Shown in pieces: positions 53,017 through 61,181 of a stretch of 64,000 bases of DNA. Within the stretch, counting starts at the first letter, position 1, and each line of letters starts with the position of its first letter. Source of the DNA: Allobosea sp. WAO (lineage in GTDB: Bacteria > Pseudomonadota > Alphaproteobacteria > Rhizobiales > Beijerinckiaceae). Below the pieces are notes generated by a model that ran no database searches, had not been told where the DNA came from, and saw only the letters and a list, made by a program, of their open reading frames with translations. The position numbers were made by a program, and so were the translations under genes. Location of the stretch: the NCBI RefSeq assembly GCF_001509835.1, contig NZ_JXTJ01000012.1:293240-357239 (forward strand), in the 5' to 3' direction.

Positions 53017-54000
53017 TCACTTCACCGCCTGGATCGCGGTGACCATTTCCTTGAGCTTCGGATCGGTGACGAACTTGTCGTAGACCGGCTTCATCGCGTC
53101 GATGAAGGGCTGCTTCTCGACCGCGTTGATCTGGGCGCCGCCGGCCTTGACCTTGGCTTCCGAAGCCTTCTCGCGGGCGTCCCAGAGCTCGCGCATCTTG
53201 GCGACGGATTCCTTGGCAGCCGTCTTGATCAGCGCCTGATCGGCGGCGTTGAACTTGTCGAAGGACCGCTTCGACATCACCAGCACTTCCGGAGAGAGCG
53301 AGTGCTCGGTCTGCGAATAGAACTTCGAGACCTCGAAGTGCCGGGTCGATTCATAGGACGGCCAGTTGTTCTCGGCGCCGTCGATGACGCCGGTCTGGAG
53401 CGCCGAATAGACCTCGCCGAACGGCATCGGCGTGGCATTGGCGCCGAGCGCCGAGACGAGGGCGACGAACATGTCCGACTGCTGGACGCGGATCTTCATG
53501 CCCTTCATGTCGGCGGGCGTGTTGATCGCCTTCTTGGAGTTGTAGAAGGAGCGCGAGCCGGAATCGTAGAAGGCGAGGCCGATCAGGTCGTGCTTCTCGA
53601 AGTCCTTCAGCAGGTTGTCGCCGATCGGGCCGTCCATGACCTTCCGCATATGGTCGACAGAGCGGAAGATGAAGGGCAGCGACGGCACGTTGGTCGCCGG
53701 GATCAGATTGTTGAACGGCGCCATGTTGATGCGGTTCATGTCGATGACGCCGAAGCGCGTCTGGTCGATCGTGTCCTTCTCCTGGCCGAGCTGGGCCGAG
53801 TGGAAGACGTTGATCTTGATGCGGCCCTGGGTGCGCTCGTCGAGCAGCTTGCCCATGTGGCGGACGGCTTCGACCGTCGGATAATCTGTCGGATGGATGT
53901 CGGTGGAGCGCAGGGTGACGTTCTGCGCCTGCGCCGACATGCTGAGGCTGGTGATGAAGGCCGCGCCCGCAAGCGCGGCGAAATGCCGTCTCGTGATCAT
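53017..54000 (-). CDS. dctP: TRAP transporter solute-binding protein (DctP)
   Basis: A 327-residue periplasmic binding protein. The signal peptide MITRRHFAALAGAAF has an Arg-Arg pair and cleaves after SAQAQ. Family motifs are KINVFHSAQLGQEKDTI, KKAINTPADMKGMKIRV, FGEVYSALQTGVIDGAENNW and the Arg of KIRVQQSD that salt-bridges the carboxylate ligand. Acidic sugars are expected cargo given the flanking genes. A terminator follows it. Confidence 0.92.
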   Translation of the reverse strand: MITRRHFAALAGAAFITSLSMSAQAQNVTLRSTDIHPTDYPTVEAVRHMGKLLDERTQGRIKINVFHSAQLGQEKDTIDQTRFGVIDMNRINMAPFNNLIPATNVPSLPFIFRSVDHMRKVMDGPIGDNLLKDFEKHDLIGLAFYDSGSRSFYNSKKAINTPADMKGMKIRVQQSDMFVALVSALGANATPMPFGEVYSALQTGVIDGAENNWPSYESTRHFEVSKFYSQTEHSLSPEVLVMSKRSFDKFNAADQALIKTAAKESVAKMRELWDAREKASEAKVKAGGAQINAVEKQPFIDAMKPVYDKFVTDPKLKEMVTAIQAVK

Positions 54001-54093
54001 GTTGAAGTCCCTCCCGTTTGAAATTCGCCGGATTTTCCGGTCGTTCTTGCCCGTGGTGGGCGCCCTGCCGGCGGAAGGCCGGCGCGGCGGTGT

Positions 54094-54435
54094 CTAGAGA
54101 AATTCCTCCCGCATCGGCGTGAAGGAATCGACGAGCTGCCCGGCCTCGATGGCGACGACGCCATGGATGAGGTTCGCCGGCACGAAGAAGCTGTCGCCGG
54201 CGGAAAGCCGGCTGGTCTCACCATCGATGGTGACGTCGAAGACGCCGCTCTCGACGAAGCAGGCCTGGCGGTGCGGGTGCTGATGCGGCTTGCCGACCGC
54301 GCCCTTCTCGAAGGCGACGCGCACCACCATCAGGTCCGGTCCGTAGCCCATGATCTTGCGCTTGATGCCGGGATCGGTCGCCTCCCAGGCGATATCCGCA
54401 TCATGCTGGAAGAAGGCGTTGAGACGGTCGGTCAT
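54094..54435 (-). CDS. kdgF: Cupin KdgF, unsaturated uronate ring-opening
   Basis: A 113-residue one-domain cupin. GIKRKIMGYGPDLMVVRVAF, EKGAVGKPHQHPHRQACFVE (metal His and Glu), AGDSFFVPANLIHGVVAIEA and DSFTPMREEFL match KdgF, which linearises 4,5-unsaturated monouronates to 5-keto-4-deoxyuronate for KduI. It overlaps the kduD stop by four bases, so it is translationally coupled. This context makes KdgF much more likely than a generic cupin. Confidence 0.85.
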   Translation of the reverse strand: MTDRLNAFFQHDADIAWEATDPGIKRKIMGYGPDLMVVRVAFEKGAVGKPHQHPHRQACFVESGVFDVTIDGETSRLSAGDSFFVPANLIHGVVAIEAGQLVDSFTPMREEFL

Positions 54436-55196
54436 CTTGCCAGCCAGCCTCCGTCGACAGGAAGGATCGCGCCGTGGATGTAGGAAGCGGCGTCGCTCGC
54501 CAGGAACACGGCCGCGCCGCCGATATCCGAGGGCTTGCCCCAGCGCCCGGCCGGAATCCGGCCGAGGATCGCGGCGTTGCGCTCGGGATCGGCACGCAGT
54601 GCTTCGGTGTTGTTGCTCTCGACATAGCCGGGCGCGATGGCATTCACATTGATACCCTTGGCTGCCCATTCGCAGGCGAGGAGCCGGGTCAGGCCGGCTA
54701 GCCCGCTCTTGCTCGCCGTATAGGAGGCGACGCGGATACCGCCCTGGAAGGAGAGCAGCGAGGCGATGTTGACGATGCGGCCGGTCCGGCCAGCGGCGAG
54801 GGCGGCTTTGGCGAAGGCCTGGGCCAGGAAGAAATTGGCCTTGAGGTTGAGGTTCATCACCTCGTCCCAGTCGCTCTCGCTGAAGTCGAGCGCGTCGGCC
54901 CGGCGTATGATGCCGGCATTGTTGACGAGGATGTCGAGCGGGCCGGCGAGGTCCTGAGCTTCGTCGATGACGCGGCCGGCAATACCGTTCTGCTGGAGAT
55001 CTGCCTGGAGCGGCAGGCAGGTTCCGCCGGCCTCGGCGATCAGCTTCTGCGTTTCCGCCATGCTTGAGCGGCCGGCTGCGACCACGGTCGCGCCGGCCTG
55101 CGCCAGCGCCAGGGCAATGCCCTGGCCTATGCCGGTATTGGCGCCGGTGACCAGCGCCCGGCGGCCTTCCAGCGAGAAGGGCGAGCGCGTCACCAT
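54432..55196 (-). CDS. kduD: 2-dehydro-3-deoxy-D-gluconate 5-dehydrogenase (KduD-type SDR)
   Basis: A 254-residue short-chain dehydrogenase. The NAD motif is GANTGIGQGIALALAQAG. LVNNAGIIRRADALDFSESD and the active-site SYTASKSGLAGLTRLL (Tyr, Lys) are clear; NAIAPGYVESNNTEAL is typical of KduD. It reduces 2,5-diketo-3-deoxygluconate to 2-keto-3-deoxygluconate. The start at 55196 overlaps the kduI stop. Confidence 0.9.
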   Translation of the reverse strand: MVTRSPFSLEGRRALVTGANTGIGQGIALALAQAGATVVAAGRSSMAETQKLIAEAGGTCLPLQADLQQNGIAGRVIDEAQDLAGPLDILVNNAGIIRRADALDFSESDWDEVMNLNLKANFFLAQAFAKAALAAGRTGRIVNIASLLSFQGGIRVASYTASKSGLAGLTRLLACEWAAKGINVNAIAPGYVESNNTEALRADPERNAAILGRIPAGRWGKPSDIGGAAVFLASDAASYIHGAILPVDGGWLAR

Positions 55197-56047
55197 CAGC
55201 GCAGGGTCTCCACCGGGGCGGCGTCCATGTCGGTGAACTCGACATTGTCGCCGGCCATCGCCCAGACGAAGGCGTAGTTCGAGGTGCCGCAGCCGCAATG
55301 GATCGACCAGTTCGGCGAGATCACCGCCTGCTCGTTGGCGACGAGGATGTGGCGGGTCTGCTGCGGCTCGCCCATGAAGTGGAAGACGCGATGGGCCGGG
55401 TCGAGGTTGAAGTAGAGATAGGCCTCCATACGCCGCGTATGGGTGTGGCAGGGCATGGAGTTCCAGACCGAGCCCGGCTCCAGCGCGGTCATACCCATCA
55501 CCAGCTGGTTGGTGCCGGTCGAGTTCGGCATGATGTATTGCCGGATGGTGCGCTTGTTCGAGGTCTCGGCCGAGCCGAGATGCAGGGTGTTGGCCTCGTC
55601 CTTGCGAATGAGCTGGTGCTTGGCCTCGCGATGGGCCGGAGCGCTGGTCAGGTAGAACTTGGCCGGGTTCGCCGGGTCGGCGCTGGCGAAGGAAACCTCC
55701 TTCGCGCCGAGGCCGACATAGAGTGCGTCGAGACTCGGCAGGTCGAAGCGCTCGCCGTCGACACTGACCGAGCCGGCACCGCCGAGATTGATCACACCGA
55801 GCTCGCGTCGCGCCAGGAAGAAGGGCGTGCCGGTCGGCGGGAAGGGGTCGAGCGTCAGGGGCTTGGCCGCCGGCATCGCGCCGCCGACGATCATGCGGTC
55901 GTAATGGCTATAGGTCAGCGCGATCTCGCCTTGCACGAAGATGCGCTCGATCAGGAAATCCTGGCGCAGTGCCTCGGTGTCGTAGCCGCGCACATCGCGC
56001 GGATGGGCGGCCTGGCGTTCGTCGATCCTGCTGGTCGCGGCGGTCAC
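55196..56047 (-). CDS. kduI: 5-dehydro-4-deoxy-D-glucuronate isomerase
   Basis: A 283-residue cupin-fold isomerase. PCHTHTRRMEAYLYFNLDP holds the zinc-binding His and Glu residues, SIHCGCGTSNYAFVWAMAGD is a conserved end segment and YVGLGAKEVSF is typical of KduI. It converts 5-keto-4-deoxyuronate to 2,5-diketo-3-deoxygluconate. The GTG start at 56047 overlaps the uxaC stop codon. Confidence 0.93.
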   Translation of the reverse strand: MTAATSRIDERQAAHPRDVRGYDTEALRQDFLIERIFVQGEIALTYSHYDRMIVGGAMPAAKPLTLDPFPPTGTPFFLARRELGVINLGGAGSVSVDGERFDLPSLDALYVGLGAKEVSFASADPANPAKFYLTSAPAHREAKHQLIRKDEANTLHLGSAETSNKRTIRQYIMPNSTGTNQLVMGMTALEPGSVWNSMPCHTHTRRMEAYLYFNLDPAHRVFHFMGEPQQTRHILVANEQAVISPNWSIHCGCGTSNYAFVWAMAGDNVEFTDMDAAPVETLR

Positions 56048-57447
56048 AGCTTGTAGGCCTCCTTGGCCAGGCGATAGGCGAGGTCATGGGCGACTTCCGC
56101 CGCCTCGTCCTCGTCGAGCCGGTGCTCGGCGACGAGCTTGGCGAGGTAGTGGCAGTCCATCCGGCGGGCGACGTCGTGGCGCGCCGGGATCGAGAGATAG
56201 GCGCGGGTGTCGTCGTTGAAGCCGACCGTGTTGTAGAAGCCGGCCGTCTCGGTGGTCAGCTCGCGGAAGCGCAGCATCGCCTCGGGCGCATCGAGGAACC
56301 ACCAGCCCGGCCCGAGCTTCAGCGCCGGATAGTGGCCGGCGAGCGGGGCGAGCTCGCGCGAATAGACGGTCTCGTCGAGGGTGAAGGCGATGACGGTGAA
56401 GCCGGGCTCGTTGCCGACCGCGTCGAGCAGCGGCTTCAGCGCCGAGACATAGTCCAGCCCGCGCGGGATGTCGCAGCCCATGTCGCGGCCGAAATGCTCG
56501 AACAGATGCGGGTTGTGGTTGCGGTAGGAGCCCGGATGGATCTGCAGGACGAGCCCGTCATCGAGGCTCATCTTGGCCATTTCGGTCAGCATCTGGCCGC
56601 GGAAGAGGTCGGCATCCTCGGCTGAGAACTTGCCCTTCAGGATCTTGGCGAAGAGCTTCTCGCATTCGGCCTGGGTCAGGTTGGCGGTGCGCGCCGTGGC
56701 ATGGCCGTGGTCGGAAGAGGTCGCCCCGCGCGCGATGAAATAGGCGCGGCGCTTGCGATGGGCTTCGAGATAGCCGTTCCAGCTCGCGGTATCCTCGCCG
56801 GTCAGCTCGCCGAACTGCTCGAGATTGCCTTTGAAGCCCTCGAATTCGGGATCGACGACGCTGTCGGGCCGATAGGCGGTGACGACCTTGCCGCCCCAGC
56901 CGGAGTCCCGGATCATGTCGTGCCATTTCAGCGCGTCGAGCGCGCCTTCGGTGGTCGAGATCGCCTCGATCTTGAAGCGCTCGAACAAGGCCCGCGGGCG
57001 GAACTCGCCCTGCTCCAGCTGCTCGGCGATGCGGTCATAGATCCTGTCGGCATTGTCGGCGCTGAGCCGCTCGCGGATGCCGAAGATCGTGTTGGCTGCA
57101 TGCTCGAACCAGAGCCTGGTCGGCGTGCCCCTGAACAGGTGCCAGTTGCTGGCGAAGAGCTTCCAGATCTTGCGCGGATCTCCCTCGACCTCGCCGCCAT
57201 CCTTGCGGGCGATGCCGAGCTCTTCGAGCTTGATGCCCTGGGAATAGAGCATGCGAAAGATGTAGTGGTCGGGCTTGACGAACAGCGTCGCCGGATCGGG
57301 AAACGGCTTGTCCTCGGCGAACCAGCGCGGGTCGGTGTGGCCGTGCGGCGAGATGATCGGCAGGTCGCGAATGCCGGCATAGAGGCGGCGCGCAATGCCG
57401 CGCGTCACCGGTTCGGCAGGCAGAAGACGATCGTCGTGCAGCAGCAT
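56044..57447 (-). CDS. uxaC: Glucuronate (uronate) isomerase
   Basis: A 467-residue UxaC of the amidohydrolase-like fold. ISPHGHTDPRWFAEDKPF is the N-terminal metal motif; FRGTPTRLWFEHAANTIFGI, VVTAYRPDSVVDPEFEGF and LQIHPGSYRNHNPHLFEHFG are family features. It isomerises glucuronate to fructuronate and galacturonate to tagaturonate. It is the first gene of the minus-strand uronate operon, divergent from the GntR gene. Confidence 0.94.
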   Translation of the reverse strand: MLLHDDRLLPAEPVTRGIARRLYAGIRDLPIISPHGHTDPRWFAEDKPFPDPATLFVKPDHYIFRMLYSQGIKLEELGIARKDGGEVEGDPRKIWKLFASNWHLFRGTPTRLWFEHAANTIFGIRERLSADNADRIYDRIAEQLEQGEFRPRALFERFKIEAISTTEGALDALKWHDMIRDSGWGGKVVTAYRPDSVVDPEFEGFKGNLEQFGELTGEDTASWNGYLEAHRKRRAYFIARGATSSDHGHATARTANLTQAECEKLFAKILKGKFSAEDADLFRGQMLTEMAKMSLDDGLVLQIHPGSYRNHNPHLFEHFGRDMGCDIPRGLDYVSALKPLLDAVGNEPGFTVIAFTLDETVYSRELAPLAGHYPALKLGPGWWFLDAPEAMLRFRELTTETAGFYNTVGFNDDTRAYLSIPARHDVARRMDCHYLAKLVAEHRLDEDEAAEVAHDLAYRLAKEAYKL

Positions 57448-57502
57448 CGCTGGCGTTTCCTCTTATGGCCGTGACCATAGGCACGGCGCTGTGTCGCGGT
57501 CA

Positions 57503-57521
57503 ATATACTAATATACTAGTA
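57503..57521. promoter_or_regulatory. AT-rich operator/promoter motif between uxaC and the GntR gene
   Basis: ATATACTA occurs twice in tandem (57503-57510, 57511-57518), and the second copy merges into the palindrome TACTAGTA (57514-57521). The stretch stands out as AT-rich in otherwise GC-rich DNA and lies 56 bases from the uxaC start codon. It is a likely binding site for the adjacent FCD-type GntR regulator, though the regulator's real site is unknown. Confidence 0.5.
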
Positions 57522-57573
57522 CGTCAAACGGAGTCGTGTTAGTCGATGTCAACGACAGGCGTCGACTCGCGTC

Positions 57574-58353
57574 ATGTCTTATTCGGGAGGCGACAATCAT
57601 GGCCGGGGCGAGGCGATGTCGGAAGCCGTGAGCGGTCGCGAGGCCGGTGCGGGCCGGCGCGAGCGGCGACCGCAGCGCATGGCTGCCGTCCCCGCGGGAC
57701 GGGCGACCGCCGCCGCGATGGTGCAGGATGAACTCCGGCGCGAGATTCTCGACATGGAGCTGCGGCCGGGCGCGCCGCTCTCGGAAAAGGAGCTGACTGC
57801 CCGTTTCGGGATGAGCCGCACGCCGGTGCGCGAGGCGCTGATCCGGCTGAAGGAGGAGGGGCTGGTCGAGATCTTCCCGCAGGCCGGCACCTTCGTCGCG
57901 CGCATCCCGATCGGAGCGATCCCGGAGGCGGTGTTCATTCGCCAGGCGCTGGAATGCGCCACGGTCGAGCTGCTGGCCGAGCGGGCGAGCGCCGAGGACG
58001 TCGCGCGGCTCGACGCGACGATCGCGCGCCAGCACGAAGCCTTCGATGCTGGCGATCAGGAGAGCTTTCACCGCGCCGACGAGGCCTTCCATGAGGCGCT
58101 GGCGCAGGGCGCCGGCTATCCCGGCGTCTGGAAACTCGCCCAGGCCGCCAAAAGCCAGATCGACCGCTGCCGGCGCATGACCCTGCCGGTGCCCGGGCGC
58201 ATGGAGATGGTCATCCGCGAGCATCTCGCCATCGTCGACGAAGTCCGGCGCCATGACGCGCAGGCCGCGATCGCGGCGATGCGCCAGCATCTCGGCACGC
58301 TCCTGCCCGATCTCGTCCATCTGCAGGCGAGCAATCCGGATTATTTCGTCTAG
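57574..58353 (+). CDS. GntR-family (FCD) transcriptional regulator of the uronate locus
   Basis: About 259 residues. A winged helix (LRREILDMELRPGAPLSEKE, LTARFGMSRTPVREALIRLK) is followed by an FCD effector domain (about 105-240), with metal/ligand residues in SFHRADEAFHEAL and REHLAIVDEVRRHD. The first 45 residues are Arg/Ala/Gly-rich and of uncertain use; ATG 57616 is an alternative start that would remove 14 of them. Its divergent place next to uxaC makes it the probable repressor, analogous to ExuR/UxuR/KdgR types. Confidence 0.85.
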   Translation: MSYSGGDNHGRGEAMSEAVSGREAGAGRRERRPQRMAAVPAGRATAAAMVQDELRREILDMELRPGAPLSEKELTARFGMSRTPVREALIRLKEEGLVEIFPQAGTFVARIPIGAIPEAVFIRQALECATVELLAERASAEDVARLDATIARQHEAFDAGDQESFHRADEAFHEALAQGAGYPGVWKLAQAAKSQIDRCRRMTLPVPGRMEMVIREHLAIVDEVRRHDAQAAIAAMRQHLGTLLPDLVHLQASNPDYFV

Positions 58354-58366
58354 AATCCTCCGCGAG

Positions 58367-58480
58367 CCTCATCCTGAGGAGCCGCGAAAGCGGCGTCTCG
58401 AAGGATGCTCCAGATGCCTCGGGCGCCTTCTGAAGCATCCTTCGAGACGCGGCCTTGCGGCCGCTCCTCAGGATGAGGGC
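58367..58480. repeat. CCTCATCCTGAGGAG inverted-repeat element, copy 4
   Basis: The outer arms CCTCATCCTGAGGAG and CTCCTCAGGATGAGG are perfect complements, and inner arms CGTCTCGAAGGATGCT and GCATCCTTCGAGACG form a second stem. It lies 13 bp after the GntR gene stop and may end its transcription before the downstream ABC genes. Confidence 0.9.
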
Positions 58481-58554
58481 TGATAGGTAACCCCGCTCTT
58501 GCCTCCCGCTTCGTTCCCGCGCCATCTTGCGCCGCCAAATCAGGGAGGTGAACG

Positions 58555-60045
58555 ATGACGACGCGGCGCGATCTTCTGGCGGGAGTGGGTGTTGCCGCGC
58601 TCGCCACCCCGTTTCCGCTGCGGGCCTTCGCGCAGGCGAAGGACAGCGTCGTGATCGGCATGACGCTCGAGCCGCCGACGCTTGATCCGACCTCCGGCGC
58701 GGCGCAGGCGATACGCGAGGTCGTGCTGCAGAACATCTTTGAAGGCCTCGTCGCGATGGATCGCACCGGCAAGATCGTGCCGGCGCTGGCCGAGAGCTGG
58801 ACGGTCTCGCCCGACGGCCTGACCTATACCTTCAAGCTGCGCGGCAATGCCCGTTTCCATGACGGCACGCCCTTCTCGGCGCGCGACGTCAAGTTCTCCT
58901 TCGAGCGTGCCGTCGCGCCTGATTCGACCAATGCCCAGCGCTGGATCTTCACGCCGATCGCCGCGATCGAGGCGCAAGATCCGTTGACGGTCGTGATCAA
59001 GCTGAAGCAGCCGACGGCGAATTTCGTCTATGGCCTCGCCTGGGGCGACGCGATCATCGTCTCGCCGGCGACGGCGGCGGACAACAAGACCAAGCCGGTC
59101 GGCACCGGCCCATTCAAATTCGCGCGCTGGAACCGCGGCGACCGGCTCGAATTCGAGCGCAATGCCGAGTATTGGGGCCCGAAGCCGGCGCTGGCCAAGG
59201 CGGTGTTCCGCTTCATCGGCGATCCGCAGGCGCAGGTCGCGGCGCTCCGGGCCGGCGACATCGACGCCTTCACCAATCTCTCGGCGCCGGAGGCGATCCC
59301 GCAGCTCAAGGCCGATCCGAAGCTCAAGGTCACGCTCGGCAAGACCGAGGGCGAGACCATCCTCGCCATCAACAACGCCAAGGCGCCGTTCAGCGATGTC
59401 AGGGTTCGGCAGGCGATCGCGCTTGTGCTCGATCGTAAGACCATTGCGCTCGGCGTCTACGGCTTCGATCTCGACTATATCGGCAGCCATTTCTCGCCGC
59501 TGCACCCGGCCTATGTCGATCTCACCGGCACCTATCCGGTCGACATCGCCAAGGCGAAGAGCTTGCTCGCGGCGGCGGGCTTCCCGAACGGCTTCTCCTG
59601 CACGCTGCGCCTGCCGCCGCCGGCCTATGCGCGGCGCGGCGGCGAGATCATCGCGGCCTTGCTGGCGCAGATCGGCATCAACGCTTCGATCGAGCCGTTG
59701 GAATTCCCGCAATGGCTGGAGCGGGTCTTCCGGGGCAAGGATTTCGACCTCACGGTGATCGCCCATACCGAGCCGCTCGACATCGGCAATTATGCCCGCG
59801 ACGACTACTACTTCCAGTACAAGAACCCCGAGTTCAAGGCGTTGATGGCCAGGATCGACGTGACGATCGACGAGACCGAGCGCAACAAGCTCTACGGCGA
59901 GGCGCAGCGCATGCTGGCGCGCGACGCGGTCAACGGCTTCCTTTTCATCCTGCCGAAGCTGACGGTGACCAAGGCCGACCTCGAAGGCATGTGGACCGAC
60001 TGGCCGCTGCCGCTGACGCCGCTGGCGGAGGTGCGCTGGCGCTGA
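58555..60045 (+). CDS. ABC transporter substrate-binding protein, family 5 (peptide/opine type)
   Basis: A 496-residue periplasmic binding protein. The Tat-like signal MTTRRDLLAGVGVAAL is cleaved near RAFAQA. EPPTLDPTSGAAQAIREVVL, FEGLVAMDRTGKIVPALAES and YTFKLRGNARFHDGTPFSAR are SBP family 5 signatures, and KPVGTGPFKFARWNRGDRLE is diagnostic. Peptides, opines or glutathione are typical ligands. A strong ribosome site (GGGAGGTG) precedes the ATG. The next gene on the strand is the permease after a 172-bp gap with a repeat. Confidence 0.9.
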   Translation: MTTRRDLLAGVGVAALATPFPLRAFAQAKDSVVIGMTLEPPTLDPTSGAAQAIREVVLQNIFEGLVAMDRTGKIVPALAESWTVSPDGLTYTFKLRGNARFHDGTPFSARDVKFSFERAVAPDSTNAQRWIFTPIAAIEAQDPLTVVIKLKQPTANFVYGLAWGDAIIVSPATAADNKTKPVGTGPFKFARWNRGDRLEFERNAEYWGPKPALAKAVFRFIGDPQAQVAALRAGDIDAFTNLSAPEAIPQLKADPKLKVTLGKTEGETILAINNAKAPFSDVRVRQAIALVLDRKTIALGVYGFDLDYIGSHFSPLHPAYVDLTGTYPVDIAKAKSLLAAAGFPNGFSCTLRLPPPAYARRGGEIIAALLAQIGINASIEPLEFPQWLERVFRGKDFDLTVIAHTEPLDIGNYARDDYYFQYKNPEFKALMARIDVTIDETERNKLYGEAQRMLARDAVNGFLFILPKLTVTKADLEGMWTDWPLPLTPLAEVRWR

Positions 60046-60078
60046 CCCCATTGGGCGAGCCGCTCATGACATCCTCCT

Positions 60079-60177
60079 CGTCATCCCGGGCGGCCGAAGG
60101 TCGACCCGGGATCCATCGAAGGCCTCCGTGCTCTATGATGGATTCCGGCGCTCCGCTGCGCTGCGGCCGGAATGACG
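60079..60177. repeat. Palindromic intergenic element, third type (CGTCATCCCGGGC...CGGAATGACG)
   Basis: The ends are CGTCAT and ATGACG. Inner stems are CCCGGG...CCCGGG (60085-60110) and GATCCATC...GATGGATTCC (60109-60146); TCCGGC and GCCGGA (60144-60171) make a third. It belongs to the general class of tcatcccggg repeats I recall from this order. It lies between the binding-protein and permease genes and may uncouple their expression. Confidence 0.75.
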
Positions 60178-60217
60178 GCGCAGGAGGGATTGCGTTGCTC
60201 GCCACAGGGAACGTCCC

Positions 60218-61165
60218 GTGACCGCCTATCTCCTGCGCCGGCTTCTGGCCCTGGCAGCGACGCTGCTCGGCGCCGCGCTGGTGATTTTCCTCGTGCTCGA
60301 AATCCTGCCGGGCGATCCGGCGGCGGTGACGCTCGGCCTCAATGCGGCGCCCGAAGCTCTGGCGGCGCTGCGCACGGAAATGGGGCTCGACCGGCCGGCG
60401 CCGGTGCGCTTCCTCACCTGGATCGGCGGGCTCCTCACCGGCGATCTCGGCCTCAGCTACACCTATCGCGTGCCGGTGACGCAATTGATCGGCGAGCGCA
60501 TGATGGTGACGCTGCCGCTGGCCGCGATGGCGATCCTGCTGGCAATGGCGATCGGCATTCCGCTCGGCGCCGTCGCGGCGGCGCATCACAATCGGCCGGG
60601 CGATGCTGCGGTGATGGTCTTCGCGCAGGCCGGCCTCGCGATTCCGAACTTCTGGTTCGGCCTCCTGCTGGTGCTGGTCTTTTCGGTCGGCACCGGCTGG
60701 CTGCCGGCCGGCGGCTTCCCCGGCTGGAGCACGGGGCTCGTGCCGGCCTTCAAGGCGCTGCTGTTGCCGGCGATCGCGCTCGCTCTGCCGCAGGCGGCGA
60801 TCCTGGCGCGCGTCACCCGGGCAGCGATGCTGGAGACGATGCAGGAAGATTATGTCCGGACCGCCCGGGCCAAGGGGGTGAGCCGGCGCCGCACCATGCT
60901 GCGCCATGTGCTGCGCAATGCGCTGATCCCGGTCGTCACCATTCTGGGCTTGCAGTTCTCGGTGCTGATCGCCGGCGCGATCATCATCGAGAACGTCTTC
61001 ACCCTGCCGGGGCTTGGGCGACTGGTCTTCCAGTCGATCGCCCAGCACGACCTGATCGTGGTCAAGGACCTCGTCATGCTGTTCTGCACGCTGGTCGTGC
61101 TGATCAATTTCCTGGTCGAATTGCTCTATGGCGTCATCGACCCGCGCCTGCGGCAGGCGGATTGA
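60218..61165 (+). CDS. ABC transporter permease, DppB-like
   Basis: A 315-residue permease with six membrane segments. The start MTAYLLRRLLALAATLLGAA is the usual DppB/OppB opening. GDPAAVTLGLNAAPEALAAL, GDLGLSYTYRVPVTQLIGER and the EAA loop YVRTARAKGVSRRRTMLRHV are family marks. The GTG start at 60218 follows AGGGA. A HicB-like gene on the opposite strand separates it from the partner permease. Confidence 0.9.
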   Translation: MTAYLLRRLLALAATLLGAALVIFLVLEILPGDPAAVTLGLNAAPEALAALRTEMGLDRPAPVRFLTWIGGLLTGDLGLSYTYRVPVTQLIGERMMVTLPLAAMAILLAMAIGIPLGAVAAAHHNRPGDAAVMVFAQAGLAIPNFWFGLLLVLVFSVGTGWLPAGGFPGWSTGLVPAFKALLLPAIALALPQAAILARVTRAAMLETMQEDYVRTARAKGVSRRRTMLRHVLRNALIPVVTILGLQFSVLIAGAIIIENVFTLPGLGRLVFQSIAQHDLIVVKDLVMLFCTLVVLINFLVELLYGVIDPRLRQAD

Positions 61166-61181
61166 CGCGATGGCGCAGCTT

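Noticed and set aside
51010..54021. Plus-strand open frame of about 1000 codons across the TRAP genes
   Set aside because: Antisense to dctM, dctQ and dctP, which have clear family motifs; its composition (Asp/His/Gln/Arg-rich) is typical of shadow frames.
57600..57632. ATG at 57600 with a good GGGAGG site as start of the GntR gene
   Set aside because: It is in the wrong frame and meets a stop after ten codons; it could be a leader peptide but nothing supports that.
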